From: Candidatus Zymogenus sp. | Lineage (GTDB): Bacteria > Desulfobacterota > Zymogenia > Zymogenales > Zymogenaceae | Length of the DNA stretch: 11,366 nucleotides | Assembly (NCBI GenBank): GCA_030613285.1 | Contig: JAUWME010000032.1 | Coordinates: 1-11,366 of the forward strand | Reading direction: 5' to 3' | Part shown: in pieces, positions 1 to 6,146 of the stretch | Layout: each line of letters begins with the position of its first letter | How positions within the stretch are numbered: position 1 is the first letter of the stretch | Position numbers and translations under genes: made by a program | The notes under the pieces: model-generated | Told to the model about the DNA's origin: nothing | What the model saw: the letters and a program-made list of their open reading frames with translations, nothing else | Databases searched by the model: none

Positions 1-1
1 T

Positions 2-553
2 GGCGCCTCCCCCGCCGCCAGGAACTCCTGCCCCAGTCGCCAAACCGGACCCGGAAGAGGAGGAGCACGAGTAATGCCGATGAACCGCAACCTCTACCCC
101 CACGATTGGGCCCAGATCAGCCACATCAAGCCCCAGGGTCACTGCCAGAACCTCAAGAAATCTCCCGGTTCCGGCAGCGCACTTGTCGTTCATAACAAAG
201 TCCAGAAGCTTCCCATCCAATATTTTAAGGCCCTTTGCGTCTTGACCGCCGATGTCGATGGCGCATCTGACATTTGGAAAATCGACCGCCACCCCTTTTG
301 CGTGGCAGGTCAGCTCTGTAATCTGCTTGTCGGCAAAGGGGACGTTTATCCTCCCGTAGCCCGTCGCCACAAGGTAGGTAATCTCTTCAAAGGCGAGGCC
401 AGCCTCTTTGAGCGCTTCCTCCATAACGTTGCCTGCAAGGTGGCGATGCTCTGCTCCGGTGGGGCCAATTATCTTGGCTTTAATGCTTCCAGCATCGTTG
501 ATGATTACGACCTTGGTCATGGTGGAACCTATGTCAATTCCGGCAAAGTGGAT
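2..553 (-). CDS. BcrD/HgdC-type ATPase activator, N-terminal part (broken or running off the window)
   Basis: This is the ATP-hydrolysing, [4Fe-4S]-bridged homodimer type that injects a low-potential electron into 2-hydroxyacyl-CoA dehydratases or class I benzoyl-CoA reductases (family knowledge). Counting from 553, I see the ASKHA phosphate-1 loop GIDIGSTMTK at 5-14, ATGYGR at 63-68, ADKQITELTCHAKG at 74-87, IDIGGQDAK at 99-107 and NDKCAAGTGRFLE at 122-134, where C125 is the expected cluster ligand. Family similarity ends at about residue 149 (base 107). The expected second cysteine motif (SSTC) and the C-terminal half are absent, although the frame stays open to the window edge. No ATG, GTG or TTG lies between the in-frame TAG-TAA and the phosphate loop. 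An AGGAG at 564-560 stands 6 nt before an ATC codon at 553-551, which I took as the start. It lies downstream of the BcrB/BcrC-like genes, which are its likely partners. The family is certain; its integrity is doubtful. Confidence 0.85.
   Translation of the reverse strand, partial: MHFAGIDIGSTMTKVVIINDAGSIKAKIIGPTGAEHRHLAGNVMEEALKEAGLAFEEITYLVATGYGRINVPFADKQITELTCHAKGVAVDFPNVRCAIDIGGQDAKGLKILDGKLLDFVMNDKCAAGTGRFLEVLAVTLGLDVADLGPIVGVEVAVHRHYSCSSSSGSGLATGAGVPGGGGGA
3..74 (+). other. Possible C-terminal tail of an opposing gene
   Basis: Read on the plus strand from base 3, the sequence gives a proline-rich then acidic tail, APPPPPGTPAPVAKPDP followed by EEEEHE and a TAA stop at 72-74. This composition is typical of a real disordered protein C-terminus. 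It is GC-richer than the rest of the window and faces the ATPase gene. No domain is visible, so no function is assigned. The stretch could equally be chance, since the minus frame is also open here. Confidence 0.35.
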
Positions 554-581
554 GTTTGGCTCCTTTTACTAAATATTAAAT

Positions 582-610
582 GTTTTAAATATCTTAAATA
601 TTTTAGACAA
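582..610 (-). promoter_or_regulatory. Candidate promoter of the ATPase gene
   Basis: On the minus strand, TTGTCT (610-605) is followed after 17 nt by TAAAAC (587-582). Transcription would start near 575, just upstream of the AGGAG at 564-560. The -35 box lies in one arm of the 26-bp palindrome, so a protein bound there would block it. The boxes are weak matches in AT-rich DNA, so this is a guess. Confidence 0.25.
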
Positions 611-630
611 TGGGTTTAAACCCATTGTCT
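605..630. repeat. Perfect 26-bp palindrome
   Basis: The left arm AGACAATGGGTTT is followed with no gap by its exact reverse complement. It lies 52 nt upstream of the ATPase start. No T-run follows on either strand, so it is not a standard terminator. It could be an operator for a dimeric regulator or a short dispersed palindrome. Confidence 0.8.
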
Positions 631-674
631 TGATGACACCCTCCACCCGATTGCTATGTCTCTCTCCAACTACC

Positions 675-721
675 TGTCATTTCGAGCGACCGTAGGAAGC
701 GTGGCGGTATTCTTAAATGAC
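675..721. repeat. Palindromic dispersed repeat (TGTCATTTCGAGCGA type)
   Basis: The stretch opens with TGTCATTTCGAGCGAC and closes with AAATGAC. GTCATTT (676-682) and AAATGAC (715-721) form 7-bp inverted ends. It resembles the REP-like intergenic repeats with TGTCATT ends known from many bacterial genomes, and appears to be a diverged relative of the copies near 836, 8570 and 9146. Confidence 0.5.
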
Positions 722-742
722 GTATATTCTTAATAGTGCTAT

Positions 743-768
743 CCCTGCGGGACAAGCCCCTGTGGGGC
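743..768. repeat. Two adjacent GC-rich mini-hairpins
   Basis: CCC-TGC-GGG (743-751) is followed by GCCCC-TGT-GGGGC (756-768), two short perfect stems in an otherwise AT-rich spacer. No U-tract follows on the minus strand. This is probably part of the decayed repeat material that fills the 395-bp gap between the ATPase and BcrC-like genes (554-948), in which I see no gene. Confidence 0.4.
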
Positions 769-835
769 AATCGGGTCGTTAAAGCAATCAAATCTTTACA
801 TTATTCCTGCTCATAAACATTGCGGTAGGCAATAC

Positions 836-937
836 AAGATTGCCACGTCGCTCGTCCTTCTGTCGAAGGACTTGCTCCTCTTGAATGACAATTCTTTTTG
901 TCATTGCATCAACCCCCACCAGATTGCTTCGTCGTCT
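836..937. repeat. Dispersed palindromic repeat, one full copy plus a decayed neighbour
   Basis: The full copy runs from AGATTGCCACGTCGCTCG (836 onward) to GCTCCTCTTGAATGACA (ending at 890). Its central stem GTCCTTC-TGTC-GAAGGAC is perfect. At its end, AATGACAA (884-891) and TTGTCATT (898-905) form a perfect 8-bp inverted repeat leading into a second, degraded unit that includes AGATTGCTTCGTCG (921-934). It belongs to the same family as the copies at 8570-8628 and 9146-9195. Confidence 0.6.
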
Positions 938-948
938 CAACAAATAAA

Positions 949-2115
949 TTAGTCGAGAGTCTCCAGAAATGCTTCGATCCTCGTCCTCAGTGGAGCCAAC
1001 GCCGCTTCTGTGTAGTCCGGCTCGATGTATATACTCCGAATCCCCACACTCTCAAAATAGTCTTTAAGGCCGGGGATATCATAACCGTGGATGTCGCAAT
1101 ACCTGAGGGAGTGGAGGATTATTCCATCAACGTTCCAGTCGTCCGCAAGTTGCTTTATGTATCCGAACCGACTTTCGAGGTCTTCCATATAGTCTTTCTT
1201 CTTCTCACCAAAGTTTGCCTCTTTGAAAGTTCTGGGGCACTTGATGTCCACAAGATATCGGTTGGCAAGACCTACAAGTGGATCATCGGTCAGCTCAACG
1301 TCTGGGAAAAATGGCCTTGTCCCAACACAGGTGTCATCAATCACAACATCCGCCCCGACATCTTCGATGAGCTCAAAAAGCGCCGTGTCGTCGATGATGC
1401 TTCCCCAGAGGAGGAGTCTTTTCTTGTCATCGTTGTCACCACCTTCTCTACCCTTGACTTCGGTGATTACTTCTTCTAAAAGTTCGTTTCCTTCTTCCAC
1501 GGGGAGACTCATTATGGCCATGAGAACTTTGACGGTCTCAACGCCTGAAATTTTTGGCTTATCTGATTTTTTTAGGTCGTAAAGCTCCTTGACGAGACTT
1601 CGCTGCTGGTTGTGTGCATTTATTGCGTCAACAATCATCTCATCGGTAATGGGGCTTCCTGTATATTTTTCGAGGGATAGCTTAAAGTCGTTGATTAGGT
1701 CTCTGAATTGTTCCCGTGCGGCATCGTGAATGGTGTGGGGTACATCGAGAAAAAAAGCGTATTTCTGATCGATGTACGTCTTCCAGATGTGGGCGAGCTT
1801 TTCGGCCACCTCGCACGAATGCGCCATCACCACACCGTCAAGAAAATTGTATCTCTCCTTAAGCCCGATGTCCATTACGCTTCTGAGGTACGGGCAGACC
1901 ACTGTGGGGAGACACGCCTCTACCTTGGTTTTTGGCTCCCTGATGTCGCCGAAGAGCCGATACGGCACCATGCCGGCGGCGGTTATCATCTCGATTACAG
2001 GATAGATACACAGATATCCGATAATCTCTTTGCCGTCTGCTTTTAGCTCTAAAACCCTTCTTGATCTGTCCCTATATATTTCATTCGCCCGTTGAATTCC
2101 CTTTTGTGCTCCCAT
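949..2115 (-). CDS. BcrC-like 2-hydroxyacyl-CoA dehydratase/benzoyl-CoA reductase family subunit
   Basis: This is the smaller catalytic-type subunit of the HgdB/FldC/BcrC family, which forms a heterodimer holding [4Fe-4S] and the acyl-CoA and receives electrons from an ATPase activator (family knowledge). The length (388 aa from the ATG at 2115) fits BcrC-type subunits. Counting from an upstream TTG at 2124, conserved-looking elements are YLCIYPVIEM (C39), EACLPTVVCPYLRS (C71, C77), AHSCEVAEK (C104), LLLWGSIID (238-246), DDTCVGTRPF (C266), IKCPRTF (C296) and LHSLRYCDIHGYD (C343). GGAGG at 2132-2128 is 12 nt from the ATG but only 3 nt from the TTG, so I prefer the ATG. The partner is the BcrB-like gene upstream and the activator is downstream. 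Benzoyl-CoA reduction and 2-hydroxyacyl-CoA dehydration cannot be separated by eye. Confidence 0.9.
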   Translation of the reverse strand: MGAQKGIQRANEIYRDRSRRVLELKADGKEIIGYLCIYPVIEMITAAGMVPYRLFGDIREPKTKVEACLPTVVCPYLRSVMDIGLKERYNFLDGVVMAHSCEVAEKLAHIWKTYIDQKYAFFLDVPHTIHDAAREQFRDLINDFKLSLEKYTGSPITDEMIVDAINAHNQQRSLVKELYDLKKSDKPKISGVETVKVLMAIMSLPVEEGNELLEEVITEVKGREGGDNDDKKRLLLWGSIIDDTALFELIEDVGADVVIDDTCVGTRPFFPDVELTDDPLVGLANRYLVDIKCPRTFKEANFGEKKKDYMEDLESRFGYIKQLADDWNVDGIILHSLRYCDIHGYDIPGLKDYFESVGIRSIYIEPDYTEAALAPLRTRIEAFLETLD

Positions 2116-2230
2116 TTTAGTCAACCCCCTCCAAAAACTTCAATACTTCGTTAATACTATTTTAACTCTAAAAAAATCCCGCATTTTCATCATAGCTGTT
2201 TAATCGCCACAATTTCATTGTATCACCCAA

Positions 2231-2428
2231 CCCGCTCATATATTACCACTATCCCATCATTTTTTTATGCGACCAATCCACTCTTACATTACCACTATCT
2301 CATTATTTCTTTATACGGCCAACCCCTTGTAGATCACCACCATCCCATTATTTCTTTATGCGACCAACCCACTCATATATTACCACTATCTCATCATTTC
2401 ATTATGCGACCACCGCCCTTTTACCACT
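2231..2428. repeat. 46-bp tandem repeat array overlapping a stop codon
   Basis: The octamer TTACCACT or a near match recurs at 2243, 2289, 2334, 2380 and 2421, giving periods of 46, 45, 46 and 41. Each unit carries a version of TTTATGCGACCAA. The last unit contains the final codons and TAA of the BcrB-like gene (2421-2428), so on the minus strand the array begins at that stop codon. The units abut with no spacers, so this is not CRISPR. The period is not a multiple of three, so the array is probably untranslated. With the BcrC-like leader it makes up the 305-bp gap 2116-2420, where no gene is seen. Confidence 0.85.
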
Positions 2429-3758
2429 CCAAGCCTTCCTTTTTTCTTAGCTCCCTGTTGTGCTCCATAGTCTCTTCGAAGGCCTCGGCCTTTCTCAAGG
2501 TATCAGCGGGATCAAACAGCTTCAAATCCACGATATCCCCTTCGACCACAAGCGACGGAACCTTGTATTTTTTCATTAGTCTATCCTGAACAAGGTAGAG
2601 GTGGTTTGTTGCCGTCCTGCACGTTATGAGGGGATGCAAGAGCGCCCCGTCACACTGGTATTCCTTTGCGTATTCGAGATATGGATATGCGAAGTAACCC
2701 CACCACTCTTTGTTTTCATAGGCATCGTTGTAGTAACCGGTGAGCCACTGGTAGGTAAACCTTGCCATTTTCTCCAGAGGGTCTGATATTCCGCTGAGGT
2801 CAAGGGGCTTTGGTGGATGATATGCCCAGCTTTCTATGACGAAATTCCATCCCCGCTCGGCAAGCTGATCGAATATTTTGAGGCTGTGCCACGGCGGCAG
2901 TTCTCCAAAGACCAGCCTGTACTTTTCGTTTTCCACGGCCCCCACGTTTTCATCCACCCGTTTTTGCACTTCATCGTGGAGGTTTTGGTAGAGCCTAATC
3001 AGCTCCTTCAGGTCGCCTGCTGGATAGAGACAGCCGGTCATACACGTCCAGAAATCCCTGGAGTGCATGGGACACGGCCTCTTTTTTCTCAGCTCGTTGG
3101 TTTCGTACCAGATGCGGTTCATCTCAAGGATATCGGTTACTATCTCCTCTAACTTGGCCCAGTCCATCTTCTTTTTGACGAGGGATTCCACAAATTTCAC
3201 CAGTTCCTTCAACTCCTTGACCATAAACTTGATGTTTCTTTCATGGACGCCCTCCTGAAGAGCCTCTTCAACTCCCGGCTGTGGAATTTCCAACGTCCAG
3301 ACCGGTGCATCGAGATATCGCCCCAAAGACTGAAACCACTTGTACCTTGTATCGCAGAGTGTTCCAGCGGCCATTAACAGCATCGGTTTTGGCATCCCCC
3401 CCAGGGGGGCATCTGGGGGTATCTCTCCCAAGTCCTTCATCTCTGCGGCGTACCCAATACAGTTTCTGGCGTAACCGCACATATGCGACGGGAACCCTTC
3501 AGCGTCTGATCGCTCCAGATACGACTGGGCAGCTCCCATGGCCGCACAGACAGCCCCGTAATTTTCTGGATAGACTGCCTCAATCCCCATGGCCATGATG
3601 ATAGAATCGCCCTCCCACCAGTTGACCATGGACCATGCTGTTGGTTTTCCAGCCTGCATGGCCTTAACGGTCAACTTATACACATCTTCAATCCGTGACC
3701 TAAGGGGATACATCCCTTTTGGTCGATTTATTACTTTTTTTCTCTCTTCTTTGGCCAT
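2421..3758 (-). CDS. BcrB-like 2-hydroxyacyl-CoA dehydratase/benzoyl-CoA reductase family subunit
   Basis: This is the larger subunit of the BcrB/BadD/HgdA-related family, the partner of the BcrC-like protein encoded next. It should coordinate a [4Fe-4S] cluster and bind the acyl-CoA (family knowledge). The 445 residues from the ATG at 3758 match BcrB-type lengths. Visible features are WSMVNWWEGD (42-51), the cysteine-rich CGYARNC (C94, C100), AGTLCDTRY (C135), CPMHSRDFWTCMTGC (C229, C239, C243), CDGALLHPLITCR (C369, C380) and a BcrB-like C-terminus EGDIVD...DPADTLRKAEAFEETMEH. The frame extends to a TTG at 3845, but those 29 extra residues look unlike the family and that TTG lacks an SD. The SD for 3758 is itself weak. 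The gene is separated by 182 nt from DUF35 upstream and by about 305 nt of repeats from BcrC downstream, so co-transcription is likely but not certain. Confidence 0.9.
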   Translation of the reverse strand: MAKEERKKVINRPKGMYPLRSRIEDVYKLTVKAMQAGKPTAWSMVNWWEGDSIIMAMGIEAVYPENYGAVCAAMGAAQSYLERSDAEGFPSHMCGYARNCIGYAAEMKDLGEIPPDAPLGGMPKPMLLMAAGTLCDTRYKWFQSLGRYLDAPVWTLEIPQPGVEEALQEGVHERNIKFMVKELKELVKFVESLVKKKMDWAKLEEIVTDILEMNRIWYETNELRKKRPCPMHSRDFWTCMTGCLYPAGDLKELIRLYQNLHDEVQKRVDENVGAVENEKYRLVFGELPPWHSLKIFDQLAERGWNFVIESWAYHPPKPLDLSGISDPLEKMARFTYQWLTGYYNDAYENKEWWGYFAYPYLEYAKEYQCDGALLHPLITCRTATNHLYLVQDRLMKKYKVPSLVVEGDIVDLKLFDPADTLRKAEAFEETMEHNRELRKKEGLEW

Positions 3759-3909
3759 AGTTTTACCATCTATTAAAGAGTTATTACTATCTCGCAATCT
3801 ACACAGCGTTGTACCATTTGAGCGATATTGTGATTTTAAATCCAATAATCGACCAATTGATCAATAATCCCTACCCCCCATTTCCAGCCCTTCTAAAACA
3901 TTGCAGAGA

Positions 3910-3951
3910 CCCCCAATAACATATCGAAGCAACCCCGTTATTACTCGAAGC
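3910..3951. repeat. Short degenerate duplication of the DUF35 gene end
   Basis: GCTTCGA occurs on the minus strand at 3951-3945, inside the last codons of the DUF35 gene, and again at 3930-3924. Each copy is followed by a G-run, giving two diverged 21-bp units. The similarity outside GCTTCGA and the G-run is poor (about 12 of 21 positions). The rest of the 182-nt gap to the BcrB-like gene (3759-3940) holds a direct repeat GATTATTG but no gene. Confidence 0.35.
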
Positions 3952-4348
3952 TGAAGAGTGGTCTTGCCATATCTCCTGCGGAGTATTTGTCTCCCGGAAA
4001 CACTTTTACTCCCATGACAACCCGCTTCCCGATGAGATCCATGCTCACCTTTTTGGGAGCGATGTCGATGAGGTTTCCCATAATCCACGGGCCTTCATCC
4101 AGCTCGACCATTACGATGATATACGGCGCTTCGCACTCTCTGCCTTCTGCTGCCACGAAGTTTGTTGTAAAGGTTGCAATTTTGCCCTTTCCCTCTAATT
4201 GAATAATCTCGAGGTTTGTGCTGGCGCACTCAGAGCAGACCATCTTTGGCGGAACTGTAATTTTTTCGCAGTCACCGCACTTTAGGGCCATAAGTTTATT
4301 TCTTTTTAACGATTTATTGAAATCGTTGAATGTGAGTTTATATTCCAT
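3941..4348 (-). CDS. DUF35 Zn-ribbon/OB-fold acyl-CoA-binding protein, thiolase partner
   Basis: This 135-residue protein has a rubredoxin-like zinc ribbon, CGDC (C24, C27) and CSEC (C38, C41), followed by an OB-fold with the motif GKGKIATFTT (52-61) and a typical APYIIVMVELDEG core. DUF35 proteins form complexes with thiolase-fold enzymes and help channel acyl-CoA, as in archaeal thiolase/HMG-CoA synthase and benzoylsuccinyl-CoA thiolase BbsAB (family knowledge). The frame opens with a TTG at 4357 inside the thiolase gene. The ATG at 4348 has GAGAGGGG 9 nt upstream and starts 2 nt after the thiolase stop, so I chose it. The RBS lies within the thiolase coding end, which implies translational coupling and equal dosage of the pair. 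Confidence 0.9.
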   Translation of the reverse strand: MEYKLTFNDFNKSLKRNKLMALKCGDCEKITVPPKMVCSECASTNLEIIQLEGKGKIATFTTNFVAAEGRECEAPYIIVMVELDEGPWIMGNLIDIAPKKVSMDLIGKRVVMGVKVFPGDKYSAGDMARPLFSFE

Positions 4349-4350
4349 TT

Positions 4351-5535
4351 TTACCAACCCCTCTCAAGAATAATATTAACGAGTGTACCACCGTCACCGC
4401 CAAGGGTGTCGGTCATGCCAACCTTGGCGCCTTCGACCATTCTTTCTGGTTCCACATCACCCCGCAGCTGATTTACGATCTCGTAAACCTGTCCGCCGCC
4501 GGTTGCGCCAATTGGATGTCCCTTTGCTTTTAATCCCCCGGAGGGATTTATTGCCACTTTTCCTCCGATGCCGGCCTCACCTTTCATCCACGCTTCTCCC
4601 GATGTGCCAAAGTCGAAAAAGCCGAGGCTCTCTGCGGCAATGAGACTTGCGATGGAGAAGCAGTCGTGGAGTTCGCAGACGTCGATATCGTCGGGAGTTT
4701 TCCCCGCCATCTTGTAGGCTTGTTTTGAGGAGACCTCTCTTGAATATATCCTGGGGAGGTGTTCACTTTGATTTGAGAGCGGCCCGGCCGAAGACTGGCC
4801 AACGCCGGTGATAAATACTGGTTTGTCGGTGAGTTTTTTTGCAACTTCTTCAGATGCCAATATCAATGCCGAACCTCCATCGGAGAAGGGGCAGCAATCG
4901 TGGAGCTGAATGGGAGTAGAAACCATAAATGATTTGAGTACGTCTTCTATGGAGACCTCTTTTTTCATCTGCGCTTTGGGATTGTGCATCCCGTATTTAT
5001 ATGACTGAACAGAGACCTGCGCCATTTGCTCCTTTAGTTTTTCCAAGGGGATGTTGTATTTGCTGGCGTAGAGATGCGCCAACATGGCAAATACCGCCGG
5101 AAAAGTAATTCCGCTGGGAAATTCGTAACGGCTGTCGCTGAACATGGCAAAGGTTCTTGTTGCCAGCGCTGTGCCCAGCGTTGCGGCTCTTTCCACACCG
5201 CCAACCAAAACGGTGTCATAAAAACCTGAGGCCACCCACATATAGGCGTCTCGAACGGCCACCGATGCCGAGGCGCAGGCACCCTCGTACCTGTTTGCTG
5301 GGATATTTTTGCAACCGATATTTTCGGCGGCAAAGGCTTGTACCATTCCCTGGCCTTCTGAGAAGTCCCCAAGGACGTTTCCCAAATAGAGCGCCTGAAT
5401 ATCTTTTGGTGTTAAATTTGACTTGGTGATTGCCTCCAACGCCGCCTCTGCGAAGAGTTCCACCTCGGTCTTTTCTTGCGCGGCCGAAAAGTTTGTCTGG
5501 GCCACACCAATAACTGCTACCTTTTTCACTGCCAT
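4351..5535 (-). CDS. Thiolase of the SCP2/BbsB-like type
   Basis: This enzyme should cleave a 3-oxoacyl-CoA with CoA or carry out the reverse Claisen condensation. The 394 residues fit the family. The nucleophile is C87 in EGACASAS. The C-terminal half carries the SCP2-type ELHDCF (H290) and NPSGGLKAKGHPIGATG (H340). The usual second-cysteine loop is replaced by DTLGGDGGT near 376-384, as is normal for thiolases that work with a DUF35 partner. That partner follows 2 nt downstream. The SD AAGGAG sits only 2 nt from the ATG at 5535 but 8 nt from an in-frame GTG at 5529, so translation may really start two codons later, giving VKKVAVIG, a usual N-terminus of this family. The substrate is unknown; BbsB-like benzoylsuccinyl-CoA cleavage is one possibility among many. 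Confidence 0.92.
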   Translation of the reverse strand: MAVKKVAVIGVAQTNFSAAQEKTEVELFAEAALEAITKSNLTPKDIQALYLGNVLGDFSEGQGMVQAFAAENIGCKNIPANRYEGACASASVAVRDAYMWVASGFYDTVLVGGVERAATLGTALATRTFAMFSDSRYEFPSGITFPAVFAMLAHLYASKYNIPLEKLKEQMAQVSVQSYKYGMHNPKAQMKKEVSIEDVLKSFMVSTPIQLHDCCPFSDGGSALILASEEVAKKLTDKPVFITGVGQSSAGPLSNQSEHLPRIYSREVSSKQAYKMAGKTPDDIDVCELHDCFSIASLIAAESLGFFDFGTSGEAWMKGEAGIGGKVAINPSGGLKAKGHPIGATGGGQVYEIVNQLRGDVEPERMVEGAKVGMTDTLGGDGGTLVNIILERGW

Positions 5536-5600
5536 CTCTCCTTTATTTTGTTTTTAAAACTAATGGTAATCTACCTTTGTTCAATCTCGAAAGAAACTGT

Positions 5601-6032
5601 TTAATAACCTTTTCTGATAATTTCCTCCAAGAATTCACAAGAATCTTTAAACCTCATTTTGCAGGATGTTTCTAAATCACTTTTGCCTAAGGCAATAAAC
5701 TCGTTTTTCAAATAGGCATTCTTTGTCTTAATACCCTTTTTTACATAAGCAGTGCCCCTTATGGCAAGCGCAAATCTATTGCAAGGATCCAAATCCAACG
5801 CCATTGTGCCGTAGTCTATTGCTTCATCATATTGGCCCATATTGGTATAGTCTATAGCTTTTTGAGTGAGTTTGTTGGATTCAATTTTGTCTTCTTTTGT
5901 AACTCCTAAACATTCGTCATATTCGGCCAAGCTAACTACAGCAGAAGTCATAGTTAATAGTGATATCAGGAGTAATGCCAGAGGTAATCTCAAAACATGA
6001 ACACGGGATATGAACACCTGTAGTTTCTTCAT
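5601..6032 (-). CDS. Small secreted TPR-repeat protein
   Basis: The function is not recognised. The 143-residue product from the ATG at 6032 has a basic start (MKKLQVFISRVHVLR), a hydrophobic stretch of about 18 residues ending near VVSLAEY, and so a likely Sec signal peptide or N-terminal anchor. It continues with one clear TPR motif: KAIDYTNMGQYDEAIDY, then ALDLDPCNRFAL and RGTAYVKKG (about 58-100). Four cysteines (C41, C84, C124, C132) in the mature part could form disulfides in the periplasm. The frame extends to 6110, but GGAGGAGG 6 nt before the ATG at 6032 fixes the start. The gene is more AT-rich than its neighbours and has no obvious link to acyl-CoA chemistry. It sits between the SDR and the thiolase with its own promoter-like sequence, so it may be an insertion into the cluster. 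Confidence 0.8.
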   Translation of the reverse strand: MKKLQVFISRVHVLRLPLALLLISLLTMTSAVVSLAEYDECLGVTKEDKIESNKLTQKAIDYTNMGQYDEAIDYGTMALDLDPCNRFALAIRGTAYVKKGIKTKNAYLKNEFIALGKSDLETSCKMRFKDSCEFLEEIIRKGY

Positions 6033-6063
6033 ATTTATCCTCCTCCAAAGATTACTCATGCCA

Positions 6064-6092
6064 AAAATAGTACAATTGGCAAACTTTGACAA
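6064..6092 (-). promoter_or_regulatory. Candidate sigma-70 promoter of the TPR gene
   Basis: On the minus strand, TTGTCA (6092-6087) is followed after exactly 17 nt by TATTTT (6069-6064). A start near 6057 would leave a leader of about 25 nt carrying the strong GGAGGAGG site. The -35 is one mismatch from consensus and the -10 is two. Confidence 0.45.
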
Positions 6093-6146
6093 ACAGCTTT
6101 TTAAAGTCACAATCTTGCTTGAAACAGTTTTGGGTTTGCTACGAAC

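Noticed and set aside
74..619. Plus-strand open frame of 181 codons
   Set aside because: It is antisense to the ATPase fragment, has no recognisable domain, and the minus frame shows clear family motifs.
898..1479. Plus-strand 193-codon frame
   Set aside because: It is antisense to the BcrC-like gene, which has clear family sequence and an SD.
2231..2428. CRISPR array
   Set aside because: Units are contiguous and diverged with no unique spacers, and no cas genes are present.
2218..2589. Plus-strand open frame rich in His, Tyr and Ile over the tandem array
   Set aside because: It is produced by reading through the 46-bp repeats and the antisense of the BcrB-like gene. Units of 45-46 bp do not keep a constant peptide, and there is no RBS.
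3759..3845. N-terminal extension of the BcrB-like gene from a TTG at 3845
   Set aside because: The residues do not resemble the family, and the TTG has no SD. The ATG at 3758 gives the usual length.
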